A stretch of DNA of 64,000 bases from Serratia nematodiphila DZ0503SBS1 (GTDB lineage Bacteria; Pseudomonadota; Gammaproteobacteria; Enterobacterales; Enterobacteriaceae): positions 3,782,001 through 3,846,000 of the forward strand of contig NZ_JPUX01000001.1 of NCBI RefSeq assembly GCF_000738675.1, written 5' to 3'. Each line of letters starts with the position of its first letter. Within the stretch, counting starts at the first letter, position 1. The translations under genes and the position numbers were made by a program. The notes under the pieces are model-generated. The model was not told the origin of the DNA and ran no database searches. It saw nothing but the letters and a program-made list of their open reading frames with translations. Below, piece by piece: positions 1-7,693 of the stretch.

Positions 1-107
1 GGCGTAACGGGCGGTCTACATTGACAAGCGACGCCGTGGCGCCTTCACTTTCTCTGTCGTTTGACTGTCAATTCACCTAATAAGTGACGCCGTCACCAAG
101 GAAGCTT

Positions 108-611
108 ATGACTGAGAAAGCCGCGCTGTTGGCTCAGCGCCTGATACGCAATGTCGAACAGGTAGAGATGAAACATGACCGGCGGCCGCCGTTGTATGAC
201 AGCGTCGGCGCCCGTCTCGGCACCGGCACCGCCGCCGACAAGCTGGGCGCCTCTTTCGATTGTGTGGCGCCGGGCATGCGTTCCTGCCCCTACCATTTTC
301 ACTACGCTCAGGAGGAAATGTTCATCATTCTGGAAGGCAGCGGTACGCTGCGGGTGGCAGGAGAAATGCTGCCGATCGTCAGCGGGGATGTCATTTTCAT
401 TCCGCCGGGCCCGGAATACCCGCACCAGATCATCAACACTTCCGATGCGCCGCTGAAGTACCTGTCCGTCAGCACGCGCGAACAGCCGGAGCTGGTGATG
501 TACCCGGATTCCGGCAAATACCAGGCGATGGCGCGCAGCGCAGACGGCGAGCAGGTGCGCTACCTGCAGCGCCCTTCAACCTCGCTCGATTACTGGCAGG
601 ATGAACCCTGA
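108..611 (+). CDS. Cupin-domain protein
   Basis: A 167-residue single-domain cupin. The two cupin motifs are visible: a His/Glu-rich first motif (PYHFHYAQEEMFIILEG, about residues 63-79) and a Gly/Pro-rich second motif (SGDVIFIPPGPEYPHQI) ending in a His. These residues normally bind one metal ion in a beta barrel. The ATG at 108 is preferred over an upstream GTG at 84 because AAGGAAG lies 5-9 bases before it. The C-terminus carries a conserved-looking DYW segment. The substrate is unknown; related proteins bind small sugars or organic acids. The 3' end overlaps the convergent kinase gene by 36 bp. The family call is firm, the function is not known. Confidence 0.85.
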   Translation: MTEKAALLAQRLIRNVEQVEMKHDRRPPLYDSVGARLGTGTAADKLGASFDCVAPGMRSCPYHFHYAQEEMFIILEGSGTLRVAGEMLPIVSGDVIFIPPGPEYPHQIINTSDAPLKYLSVSTREQPELVMYPDSGKYQAMARSADGEQVRYLQRPSTSLDYWQDEP

Positions 612-1430
612 ATCGCCGTCCGGCAACGGGATATCCAACGCGCGCGCCGCCAGTTCGGCCACGCGAAAGTCAATGTCAGCCGCCTGCCCGTCTTCCATGA
701 ACCAGGCGGCGGAGAGCCCCGACCAGGCCAGGATCCATTGCAGCAAGCGCCGGCGATCCAACCCGGCCAACCGGCACACCTGTTCCACGCGGCGCTGGAA
801 AATGGCTGGATCGGTGGCGATACCGTAGTTGGGATTGCAGAAGATATTGGCGTAATCGAAACCCCGTTCACCGTACAAACGCTTGGGGTCGATCGCCAGC
901 CAGCCGCGTTCGCCAAAGTCGAGCACATTGTCATGGTGGATGTCGCCGTGCAGCACGCTTTCTTCTCGCGGGCTGCTGAGCAATTCCGCCGCCGTTGTGG
1001 CGCTGAGACGCAGCATGCCGCCGTGCGCCTGCGCCGCCGGCCACAGCGAGCTGAACCACTCCTGCAGCGGGATCAATTCGGGCAGCGGTGCCTCTCGCGG
1101 CGCATGCAAGGCGGCGATCGCCCGGCACAGGATCTGCGTGGCCTGCTCATCGTCGCCATCACGCACCAGCTGCGCCAACGAACCTTCGCCCTGCGCGCGC
1201 TCCAGCAGAATGCCGTCGTCGTGCCACGCCAGCACCAGCGCGGCGCCTTCCCCGCGCCACCAGCACATGAGCCGGCCACCGAAGCGCTCCTCCTGCTCGC
1301 GGGCGATCTTCAACATGGCGGCCTCGCCCCGGTAACGCACCGGCATCAGCAGACTGCTGTGGGTTTCGAAGGCTTTGCCATCCTGTTCCAGTTGCCAGCG
1401 TTGCAGGTAGGGAGTAAAAATCGGGTTCAT
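576..1430 (-). CDS. Aminoglycoside 6-phosphotransferase/hydroxyurea-resistance-type kinase
   Basis: A 284-residue kinase-fold protein of the APH(6)/hydroxyurea phosphotransferase type. Visible features are a probable ATP-binding lysine (K41 in AAMLKIAREQEE), the catalytic-loop motif HGDIHHDN at residues 161-168, and the metal-binding segment WLAIDPKRLYGERGFDYANIF (start near residue 177), characteristic of streptomycin 6-kinases. The start at 1430 is the first ATG matching the family N-terminus; longer in-frame versions add an unlikely sequence. It sits alone and convergent with the cupin gene. Family members phosphorylate streptomycin or hydroxyurea, but many chromosomal copies have no known substrate, so antibiotic resistance cannot be assumed from sequence. 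Confidence 0.82.
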   Translation of the reverse strand: MNPIFTPYLQRWQLEQDGKAFETHSSLLMPVRYRGEAAMLKIAREQEERFGGRLMCWWRGEGAALVLAWHDDGILLERAQGEGSLAQLVRDGDDEQATQILCRAIAALHAPREAPLPELIPLQEWFSSLWPAAQAHGGMLRLSATTAAELLSSPREESVLHGDIHHDNVLDFGERGWLAIDPKRLYGERGFDYANIFCNPNYGIATDPAIFQRRVEQVCRLAGLDRRRLLQWILAWSGLSAAWFMEDGQAADIDFRVAELAARALDIPLPDGDSGFILPVIERG

Positions 1431-1611
1431 CGTCTCATGCGTCCTTGTGGCCGAGCTGCGCCGCACTGTCACATTCGGGTGAAGACGACGTATAAAATAA
1501 AGAGGGATGATACTCTCAAATATCATCGGTGCGCGGCGCCTGGCCGCCGTTTCTTCAGTATCCTAACCAAGTTTGTCGATTTTATTAACCGGTCTTGCGC
1601 GGGGTTTGACC

Positions 1612-1992
1612 ATGACATCATTAAAACGCACGAATTATCCGCAGTTGCCGACGCCGGGCGGCCCCTATGTGCATGCGGTGCGCCACGGCGATCGCTTATA
1701 CGTTTCCGGATTGACGGCCTTCGCCACCGACGCTCAGGGGTTGAGCGCGCCGGAGCAAACGCAGGAGATCCTCGAACAGCTGGCCACCATTGCCGCCAGC
1801 GAAGGCGTCAACCTCAAGGCATTGATTAAAATCAGCGTGTTCCTGACCGACATCGCCGATCTGGCGGGCGTGCGCCCGGTGCTGTTTGACTATTTCGATG
1901 GCGCGCTGCCGGCCTGTTCACTGATGGCGGTCAGCGCGTTGTTCTCACCCGCGGTGTGTGTGGAAATAGAGGCGGTGATGGCGTTGCAGTAA
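1612..1992 (+). CDS. RidA/YjgF-family protein lacking the catalytic arginine
   Basis: A 126-residue Rid-family protein. It has the family landmarks: GGPYVHAVRHGDRLYVSG near the N-terminus, the central DLAGVRPV segment and a C-terminal VEIEAV strand. RidA proteins form trimers and hydrolyse reactive enamine/imine intermediates such as 2-aminoacrylate. Active RidA has an arginine in a P-A-R-S motif; here the motif reads PACS with Cys102 in that position. This copy may therefore not be an imine deaminase and belongs more likely to one of the Rid subgroups without the arginine. The ATG at 1612 is chosen over one at 1573 because it matches the family N-terminus. Its stop is 7 bp from the next convergent gene. 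Confidence 0.85.
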   Translation: MTSLKRTNYPQLPTPGGPYVHAVRHGDRLYVSGLTAFATDAQGLSAPEQTQEILEQLATIAASEGVNLKALIKISVFLTDIADLAGVRPVLFDYFDGALPACSLMAVSALFSPAVCVEIEAVMALQ

Positions 1993-1999
1993 TGCGTGG

Positions 2000-2380
2000 C
2001 TAGAGCGCGCCCTCATCCGGCACGCAGGGGCCGATCTTGAACCAGGCTTTGGCGATCCGCCCCTGTTCCACTTCATAGATGGCGATGACATCCATTTTGC
2101 CGCGCCCCTGCGGGAAATTGCGCGTCACCACTTCCTGATCGACCACCATATTGCCTACCGCCATGCGTTTTATCCGTTCGCCATACAGACTCGGCTCCTG
2201 GAAACGCACCAGATGCCGTTCACGGATCGCCGCCTTGCCGCTGGCCAGCAGCGTGTCTGGATGCTCGTAATACTGGGCGTCGTCCGCCCAGCAGGCCATA
2301 AAGGCCTCGATGTCGCGGGCGTTATAGGCGTCAAGCTGTTGTTGAACCACATCCTGCGGGCGTGCCGTTTTATCGTTCAT
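2000..2380 (-). CDS. SnoaL/NTF2-like protein
   Basis: A 126-residue protein of the NTF2-like superfamily. It has the typical start (VVQQQLDAYNARDIEAFMACWADDAQYYEHP) and a conical alpha+beta barrel pattern. The family includes steroid delta-isomerases, polyketide cyclases and many proteins without known activity. The start is the ATG at 2380, preceded by GGAGGA with 4 bases between; a GTG directly before it is unlikely. A second, divergent member of the same superfamily lies 0.5 kb away at 2923-3315. The substrate cannot be inferred from sequence. Confidence 0.8.
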   Translation of the reverse strand: MNDKTARPQDVVQQQLDAYNARDIEAFMACWADDAQYYEHPDTLLASGKAAIRERHLVRFQEPSLYGERIKRMAVGNMVVDQEVVTRNFPQGRGKMDVIAIYEVEQGRIAKAWFKIGPCVPDEGAL

Positions 2381-2656
2381 CACATCCTCCTGCCGAAGTT
2401 AACCGCCGCATACGTCGAACCCATCACGTTAACCGCCCAGTGCTGCAGCTTGATGACACGGCGAGATCTGAATAAAAACCCAAAAATAGCGAATAAATAA
2501 CCTATCACGCCCAATGAACAATTCAAGCGCCCACGCATAAATTTTCTGCGCCGCGCCAGGGGCGGTGAAAACCGCATGACGCCGCGCGTTAATCTTTGCG
2601 ACGGTGAGGGAAATTCTGCTAATTTAGCGTGAACAGCCTGACGATAACGAAACGCT

Positions 2657-2926
2657 ATGCAGCAAAAACCGGTGTTGGACGAAGCCAGACAGTTAAAACG
2701 ACTCAACGCCGCCACGCGGCGCCAATCCCATATGTACAAATGGATCGCGCTGATTGCGGCGCTGGATGCGCTGTTGGTGTTTTGGTATGACCGGGATATG
2801 CGCAACGTCACCTTCTCGGGAGCGGTTGCGCTGGTGTGCGGCTATTTGTGGATCCGCGATCGCAACAAGGCCCGGGGTTACCGGCGCGAGTTTGATCGCA
2901 AATTCGGCAAGCGCAGCGGCGATTAA
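2657..2926 (+). CDS. Small two-helix membrane protein, unknown function
   Basis: An 89-residue protein. A charged N-terminal segment of about 25 residues is followed by two hydrophobic stretches (about residues 28-44 and 50-66) and a very basic tail (RDRNKARGYRREFDRKFGKR). By the positive-inside rule both termini should face the cytoplasm. No family was recognised. The gene overlaps the convergent SnoaL-like gene by 4 bp. The 276 bp upstream, between it and the divergent gene at 2000-2380, hold no recognisable element. Confidence 0.6.
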   Translation: MQQKPVLDEARQLKRLNAATRRQSHMYKWIALIAALDALLVFWYDRDMRNVTFSGAVALVCGYLWIRDRNKARGYRREFDRKFGKRSGD

Positions 2927-3315
2927 GGCTGCATCGCCTCCAGCACTTTAGCACTGTCGACGATCTGCACGAACTTCACGATTTTGCCGGCGCGCAGCGT
3001 ATAAATATGCGCAAAAGAGGCGCTGAAGGATTTGCCGGTGGCCCGGTAGGTGCCGTGATAAAAACCCTGAGCGATCACATTGTCGCCGGCGTCGTAAAAG
3101 TGATCGACGTCGGCGCGGTAACCTTGCCATTCGCTGCCCAGGCGCTGATGCACGTTCTTGATGATGTTCTCCGGGCCGATATAGGTACCGGCGTAAGGGA
3201 AACCGGCGGCTTCGGTCCACTCGGCATCGGGGGCCAGCGCCGCCAGCAGATTACGGCCGTTTTCTTCGGAGCTGCCTTCATAGGTTGCGCGCACTATTTC
3301 AAGAGGGGTTGGCAT
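2923..3315 (-). CDS. SnoaL/NTF2-like protein (second copy)
   Basis: A 130-residue NTF2-like protein with the N-terminal helix TPLEIVRATYEGSSEENGRN, followed by the LAPDAEWTEAAGFPYAGTYIG strand/loop region common in SnoaL-type proteins. The start at 3315 is supported by GGGAGAAGAG two bases upstream; the longer in-frame version has no such site. It is not a recent duplicate of the SnoaL-like protein at 2000-2380, because the sequences match only at fold level. The function is unknown, possibly binding or converting a small hydrophobic compound. The gene is convergent with the small membrane-protein gene, with a 4-bp overlap. Confidence 0.8.
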   Translation of the reverse strand: MPTPLEIVRATYEGSSEENGRNLLAALAPDAEWTEAAGFPYAGTYIGPENIIKNVHQRLGSEWQGYRADVDHFYDAGDNVIAQGFYHGTYRATGKSFSASFAHIYTLRAGKIVKFVQIVDSAKVLEAMQP

Positions 3316-3546
3316 GTCTCTTCTCCCATGGCTGATGAGGATATTCCGGCCATCCCCGCGGACACAGGCTCTCACCAAGCGGAGACGGCGGAATTCGGCT
3401 ATTCTAGGTTGCTTGTTTCGCTGCAAAAACCGCAGTTATGACAATAGTGGGTTGCACTTTAGTAAACAATAGCCGTTTTACTGTCATCCTCCCGGCATCC
3501 GGCACGGCTATGCTGATTGACCGATTTCCCCCAACAGGAGCTGAAC

Positions 3547-4212
3547 GTGTCTTTACCCTCGCTGACGCAAGAGCTGTTACAACCTTTCTCCCCTTACCAG
3601 GCGCTGGCACAAACGTTGCTGCCGCTCACCCTCGAGTCGGACGACGGTTCGCATGACGTCGCGCACCTGCACCGGGTCTGGAAGAACTGCCGTCGGATCA
3701 GCAAGCTGGAAGGCGGCGACCAGCGCATTCTCTGCGCGGCGGTGCTGCTGCACGACGCCGTCGCGGTGGAAAAGAATTCGCCGCAGCGCCATCTGGCCTC
3801 GCGCATGGCGGCGGAGCAAGCCACGCTGACGCTGGCCCGGCTGGAATGGGCGCCGGCGGACATCGCGGCGGTGGCTCACGCCATTGAAGCGCACAGTTTT
3901 TCCGCCGGCATCCCGCCACAAACGCTGGAGGCGAAGATCCTGCAGGATGCCGATCGCCTCGACGCTATCGGCCTTATCGGCGTGGCGCGCTGCTTCTATA
4001 TCGGCGGCCGCATGCGCAGCGCGCTGTATGACGCCGCCGATCCGCGGGCTGAACATCGCCAATACGACGACAAGCGTTTCTGCCTCGACCACTTCGAAAC
4101 CAAACTGTTCAAGCTGCAAGACGGCTTCCAGACCGCCGCCGGGCGGCAGATGGCCGAACAGCGCACCGAACGCATGCGGCGCTTTGTCGACGATCTGCTG
4201 GAAGAGGTGTAA
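3547..4212 (+). CDS. HD-domain phosphohydrolase (YedJ-like)
   Basis: A 221-residue metal-dependent phosphohydrolase of the HD superfamily. The four metal-binding positions can be placed: His40 (DVAHLHRVW), His69-Asp70 (VLLHDA) and an Asp in LQDADRLDAIG (about 135-139), with the auxiliary EAHSFSAG segment between. These match YedJ/YpgQ-type proteins, which hydrolyse nucleoside tri- or diphosphates. The start is GTG at 3547, because AGGAG lies six bases upstream; an upstream TTG at 3517 would add ten residues without a ribosome site. It is monocistronic in appearance. The exact nucleotide substrate is unknown. Confidence 0.85.
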   Translation: MSLPSLTQELLQPFSPYQALAQTLLPLTLESDDGSHDVAHLHRVWKNCRRISKLEGGDQRILCAAVLLHDAVAVEKNSPQRHLASRMAAEQATLTLARLEWAPADIAAVAHAIEAHSFSAGIPPQTLEAKILQDADRLDAIGLIGVARCFYIGGRMRSALYDAADPRAEHRQYDDKRFCLDHFETKLFKLQDGFQTAAGRQMAEQRTERMRRFVDDLLEEV

Positions 4213-4307
4213 TGCCGGCCTACGGGGCATTTTCGTTATGCCCATAACATTTTCGGTCATATAACGCCGCTAAACTGTAAGTCAACTTCACCGAACGGGC
4301 GGCACAG

Positions 4308-4571
4308 ATGAAAAAGTTGACGTTGAAAGAGATGACGGAAAGCGAACAGCGGGAAGTGAAAACCGAATTGGACAAGGCGCGTAAAAGCCATGGCAGGCCG
4401 CTGACCAACGCCGAACAGCACAAGGTCAAGGATGAGGCGGTGGCGCGCATCATGGCCGCCAGAGCGAAGCTCGCCAAGGCGGAGCGTGCAGAACGCAAAG
4501 CCAACCGCTACCGGCCAAGTGGCGACACTTTCAGTTGGTCTGCCACCATCGGCTCCCGCCCGCCGCGCTGA
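4308..4571 (+). CDS. Small basic helical protein, unknown function
   Basis: An 87-residue, Lys/Arg/Glu-rich protein with no signal peptide or membrane segment. Residues 1-70 look like one or two long amphipathic helices (KEMTESEQREVKTELDKARK and later the ARAKLAKAERAERKA stretch). The tail ends in SGDTFSWSATIGSRPPR. Such composition is typical of small cytoplasmic or nucleic-acid-associated proteins of Enterobacterales, but no family was recognised. A strong intrinsic terminator follows directly, which supports a separate transcription unit. Confidence 0.65.
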   Translation: MKKLTLKEMTESEQREVKTELDKARKSHGRPLTNAEQHKVKDEAVARIMAARAKLAKAERAERKANRYRPSGDTFSWSATIGSRPPR

Positions 4572-4580
4572 GCCAACCCT

Positions 4581-4606
4581 CCCCGCCGCGGCGGGGATTT
4601 TTATTT
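4581..4606 (+). terminator. Intrinsic terminator after the small basic protein gene
   Basis: Perfect GC-rich hairpin (CCCCGCCGCGGCGGGG) followed by ATTTTTATTT. It lies 10 bp behind the stop codon at 4571. Confidence 0.85.
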
Positions 4607-4640
4607 ATTAGCCAAACTCATCCTCACCGGCGAATCATGA

Positions 4641-4927
4641 ATAACAATGTTATCAATCTGTTGTAAATTGACAGCCTGATGAAGAATATTCATTATCACC
4701 CCACTTCCCCTTTTCGCGAGACTGCCATGGCCTACCCACGCAACGCTGATATTCTGATGACGCCTGCGTTGCCCCTTGGCGGTTTGGCGGCGGTTACATC
4801 GAAGAAACAGACGCTCATTTGACCGGGGCGCGCTGTCCCGTCAGATGAGCTGACTGGATGGCACGCAACGCCCCGCCTTCAATTTTCTCATCTGGCTTCT
4901 CTGTCGGTCACACAGAAGGAATATTTT
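4641..4927 (+). promoter_or_regulatory. Promoter and candidate leader region of the dapA-like gene
   Basis: The 300-bp gap before the dapA-like gene holds several elements. There is a perfect odd palindrome ATAACA-A-TGTTAT at 4641-4653. A good sigma-70 promoter follows, TTGACA at 4668-4673, 17-bp spacer, CATTAT at 4691-4696. A 31-codon reading frame runs from 4727 to 4822. A long hairpin has arms GCTCATTTGAC (4813-4823) and GTCAGATGAGC (4840-4850) with one G-U pair. The stop codon of the short frame lies inside the left arm. This resembles a translated leader with attenuator-like structure, but no U-run follows the hairpin and the short frame has only a weak ribosome site. The promoter is likely; the leader function is inference. 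Confidence 0.5.
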
Positions 4928-5812
4928 ATGGCCTCATTTTCGGGTATTTGGGTGGCGATGGTTACCCCTTTCAATCACGATGCCGTCGATCTGCCGGCGG
5001 TGCAACGCCTGGCGCGGCACCTGCTCGACGCCGGCATCGATGGTCTGGTGGTCTGCGGCTCCACCGGTGAAGCCGCCGCGCTGAGCAAAGAAGAACAGCT
5101 GGCGGTGCTCGACGCCGTATTGGAAGTGGCGCCTGCACGCCAGGTGGTGATGGGCCTTTCCGGCAATAACATGGCCGCCACGCTGCAAATGCAGCAGGCC
5201 ATTCAGCTGCGCGACATCGCCGGCGTGCTGATCCCGGCGCCTTACTACATCCGCCCTTCGCAATGCGGCCTGATCGACTATTTTACCCAGTTGGCCGACG
5301 CCTCCACCGTGCCGGTGATCCTGTATAACATTCCGCAGCGCACCGGCATCGTCATGGAGCTGGCCACGCTGCGCCGGCTCGCACGCCATCCGCGCATCAC
5401 CGCCATCAAGGACTGCGGCGGCAACCCTGACACCACCATGGCGCTGATCGCCGATGGCGAAATCGATGTGATGACCGGAGAAGACAATCTGATCCTCACC
5501 ACGCTGTGCCTCGGCGGCACCGGCGCCATCTCCGCCGCCGCGCATGTTCACCCGGAACGTTTCGTCCAGCTGGTGCAGCAGGTCGCCGCCGGCGATCTGG
5601 CTGCGGCACGCAGCAACTTCTATGAGCTGCTGCCGATGATCCACCAGATGTTCAGCTTCCCGAATCCGGCGCCGGTCAAGACGGTGCTGGCCCAGCAGGG
5701 GCTGATCGCCAACGAGTTGCGTTCGCCGATGCAGGTGGCGCCGCCGGCGCTGCAGCAGCAGATCGCCGCGACGCTGGCGCAGCTGCAGCCCGCCGAGGCG
5801 ATCGTCGGTTAA
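4928..5812 (+). CDS. Dihydrodipicolinate synthase-family aldolase (DapA paralogue)
   Basis: A 294-residue class I aldolase of the DapA/N-acetylneuraminate lyase family (TIM barrel). The Schiff-base lysine is Lys161 (ITAIKDCGG). Tyr133 and Arg138 (LYNIPQRTG), Tyr107 (APYYIRP) and the GSTGE loop (residues 44-48) fall at the numbering of E. coli DapA, so the whole 4-hydroxy-tetrahydrodipicolinate synthase active site is present. It could make this lysine/peptidoglycan precursor from pyruvate and aspartate semialdehyde, or act on another 2-oxo acid. E. coli dapA lies elsewhere beside bamC, so this is probably a second copy. The ATG has AAGGA seven bases upstream. A separate promoter and possible leader precede it. 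Confidence 0.85.
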   Translation: MASFSGIWVAMVTPFNHDAVDLPAVQRLARHLLDAGIDGLVVCGSTGEAAALSKEEQLAVLDAVLEVAPARQVVMGLSGNNMAATLQMQQAIQLRDIAGVLIPAPYYIRPSQCGLIDYFTQLADASTVPVILYNIPQRTGIVMELATLRRLARHPRITAIKDCGGNPDTTMALIADGEIDVMTGEDNLILTTLCLGGTGAISAAAHVHPERFVQLVQQVAAGDLAAARSNFYELLPMIHQMFSFPNPAPVKTVLAQQGLIANELRSPMQVAPPALQQQIAATLAQLQPAEAIVG

Positions 5813-5904
5813 ATTTGTTAGCTAAGCCGCTGTAATTTTGGTGCTATGGGACTACGATGAGTGGTTAAGCATGCCCGTCATTCGTCATCAACAAGGAGCT
5901 TCCG

Positions 5905-6510
5905 ATGAAACTGTTCTATAAAGCCGGCGCCTGTTCGCTGTCCCCGCATATCGTGCTGCGTGAGGCAGGGCTGGATTTTACGGCGGAGAAGGTCGATCTG
6001 GCGCAGAAGAAAACCGAGAGCGGCGCCGATTACCTCGCCATCAACCCCAAGGGACAGGTCCCGGCGCTGCTGCTGGATGACGGCAGCCTGCTGACCGAAG
6101 GCGTGGCGATCGTGCAATATCTGGCGGACCGTGTGCCGGATCGCAACCTAATCCCGGCGGCGGGCACCCTGTCGCGCTACCACGCGATCGAATGGCTGAA
6201 CTACGTCGCCACCGAGCTGCACAAAGGGTTCAGCCCGCTGTTCAACCCGAAAACGCCCGAGGAATATAAAACCATCGCGCGCGCCAGGCTGGAGCAGCAG
6301 TTCAGCTATCTGGATTCGGTACTGGCGAAGCAGCACTTCCTGTTGGGAAGCCGTTTCAGCGTGGCCGACGCCTACCTGTTCACCGTGCTGCGCTGGGCAT
6401 TCGCCCTGCAGTTCGATGTGCGCAAGCACGCCCATCTGGCGGCCTGGTTCGATCGCGTTGCGGCACGCCCGGCGGTAGATGCGGCGCTGAACGCCGAAGG
6501 ATTGAAGTAA
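5905..6510 (+). CDS. gstA: Glutathione S-transferase, beta class
   Basis: A 201-residue cytosolic glutathione transferase. It has an N-terminal thioredoxin-like domain (residues 1-80, with Cys10 in [10 protein letters not shown] and the glutathione-binding [10 protein letters not shown] and EGVAIVQYL motifs) and a C-terminal helical domain with FSVADAYLF. Cys10 is the mixed-disulfide cysteine typical of bacterial beta-class enzymes. The length matches E. coli GstA, and the gene is followed, as in E. coli, by pdxY on the other strand. It conjugates glutathione to electrophiles and has peroxidase activity in related species. An AAGGAG site lies just upstream of the ATG. Confidence 0.95.
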   Translation: MKLFYKAGACSLSPHIVLREAGLDFTAEKVDLAQKKTESGADYLAINPKGQVPALLLDDGSLLTEGVAIVQYLADRVPDRNLIPAAGTLSRYHAIEWLNYVATELHKGFSPLFNPKTPEEYKTIARARLEQQFSYLDSVLAKQHFLLGSRFSVADAYLFTVLRWAFALQFDVRKHAHLAAWFDRVAARPAVDAALNAEGLK

Positions 6511-6517
6511 GGTTCAG

Positions 6518-6538
6518 CCCCGGCGGCTCTCGCCGGGG
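6518..6538. terminator. GC-rich hairpin between convergent gstA and pdxY
   Basis: Perfect 8-bp stem CCCCGGCG/CGCCGGGG with a 5-base loop, between the two stop codons. There is no U-run on either strand, so it may act only as a weak or factor-assisted terminator. Confidence 0.45.
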
Positions 6539-6549
6539 CCCGATGCCGC

Positions 6550-7410
6550 TTACAGTTTTACCGCTTTGAATTCGCTGCGCGGTTGCACGATCCGATCCTG
6601 CGCCGCCACTACTTGCAGCTCGTATTCTTCCATCGCCTGCGTGGTCAGCATCACCTCATACACGGCGGCGGTCACGTGCTCCAGCGCTTTATCCAGCGCC
6701 TCGCCCTTCAGCAGATCCACCAGCAGCAGACCACTGGTCAAATCGCCGACGCCGACCGGCTGACGCGCCCCGAAGTCCACCAGCGGCCGGCTGATGTGCC
6801 AGGCTTCGTCCGCCGTCACCAGCAGCATTTCAAAACAGTCGGCGTGATAGCCGGCCCGGGCCAGATGCTTGACCAGCACCAGCCGCGGCCCTTTGGCGAT
6901 CAGCGCGCGGGCGGCCTGCACCGCATCGGCCACGTTGGCGACGGCCATCTGGCTCAGCATCTCCAACTCCAGCAAGTTCGGCGCCATCATGTCGCTGCAC
7001 GGCAACGCCTGGCGGCAGTGAAACTCGGCCACGCCCGGCGCCACGATGCAGCCTTTTTCCGGATGTCCCATCACCGGATCGCAGAAATACCAGGCATTCG
7101 GGTTCGCCTGCTTAACCTGGCGCACGATCTCCAGAATATGGTCGCCCTGCTCCGGCGAACCGATATAGCCACTCAACACCGCATCACAGCGCTTCAGTTG
7201 ATCGATATTGGCGATGCCCTGCGCGATCTCGGTCAGGTGATTGGCCGGCATGACGCAGCCGGTCCACTGGCCGTATTGCGTATGGTTGGAGAACTGTACC
7301 GTGTTCAGCGGCCAGACGTTGACGCCCATGCGGCGCATCGGAAATTCAGCCGCACTGTTGCCGGCGTGACCAAACACCACGTGCGACTGGATAGAAAGAA
7401 TGTTTTTCAT
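6550..7410 (-). CDS. pdxY: Pyridoxal kinase PdxY
   Basis: A 286-residue ribokinase-family enzyme, the length of E. coli PdxY. It phosphorylates pyridoxal with ATP in vitamin B6 salvage. The N-terminus ([20 protein letters not shown]) and the PfkB-type anion-hole motif [15 protein letters not shown] near residue 220 are diagnostic. The start is set at 7410 by comparison with the E. coli protein; the longer in-frame version is not supported. As in E. coli it lies between gstA and tyrS. Here a 3-kb unrelated gene has been inserted between pdxY and tyrS. PdxH in the same window is the other salvage enzyme. Confidence 0.96.
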   Translation of the reverse strand: MKNILSIQSHVVFGHAGNSAAEFPMRRMGVNVWPLNTVQFSNHTQYGQWTGCVMPANHLTEIAQGIANIDQLKRCDAVLSGYIGSPEQGDHILEIVRQVKQANPNAWYFCDPVMGHPEKGCIVAPGVAEFHCRQALPCSDMMAPNLLELEMLSQMAVANVADAVQAARALIAKGPRLVLVKHLARAGYHADCFEMLLVTADEAWHISRPLVDFGARQPVGVGDLTSGLLLVDLLKGEALDKALEHVTAAVYEVMLTTQAMEEYELQVVAAQDRIVQPRSEFKAVKL

Positions 7411-7693
7411 CGGAACAACTGACCTCGCCATGCCGTGTGCATCAGCCCGCGGCGAAATGATAATGGGTGCACAACGCGAAAACGTCATGCCGGCGCTGTT
7501 AAAAACAAGAAATAAGAGGAATTTTTATGCTTTCGACGGCGGCATATTGTAGCGAAAACACATCGGCAAAAAAAGCGCATATCCTACAGGTAACCGTACC
7601 AACGGCGTATGTGCACTCAAAACAACCGATTTGCTTTTTTGTCATTCTTGGCTGTACTTAAAGTTCACTGAGTCTTGCATTTGGGGAGGAAAA

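Noticed and set aside
1..107. Possible gene end or promoter at the window start
   Set aside because: No reading frame or clear promoter pair could be supported in the first 107 bases.
738..1829. 363-codon frame on the plus strand opposite the APH(6)-type kinase
   Set aside because: It is antisense to a gene with clear kinase motifs, rich in Arg/Gln/His and low in complexity; a shadow of high-GC coding DNA.
4211..4231. AATGCC/GGCATT hairpin behind the HD hydrolase gene as terminator
   Set aside because: Only six base pairs and a weak TTTTCG tail; too little to list.
7527..7661. 44-codon frame with a good AAGAGGA ribosome site before the DUF4214 gene
   Set aside because: The peptide has no recognisable feature, and the region must serve as promoter for pdxY and the DUF4214 gene; kept only as a remark.
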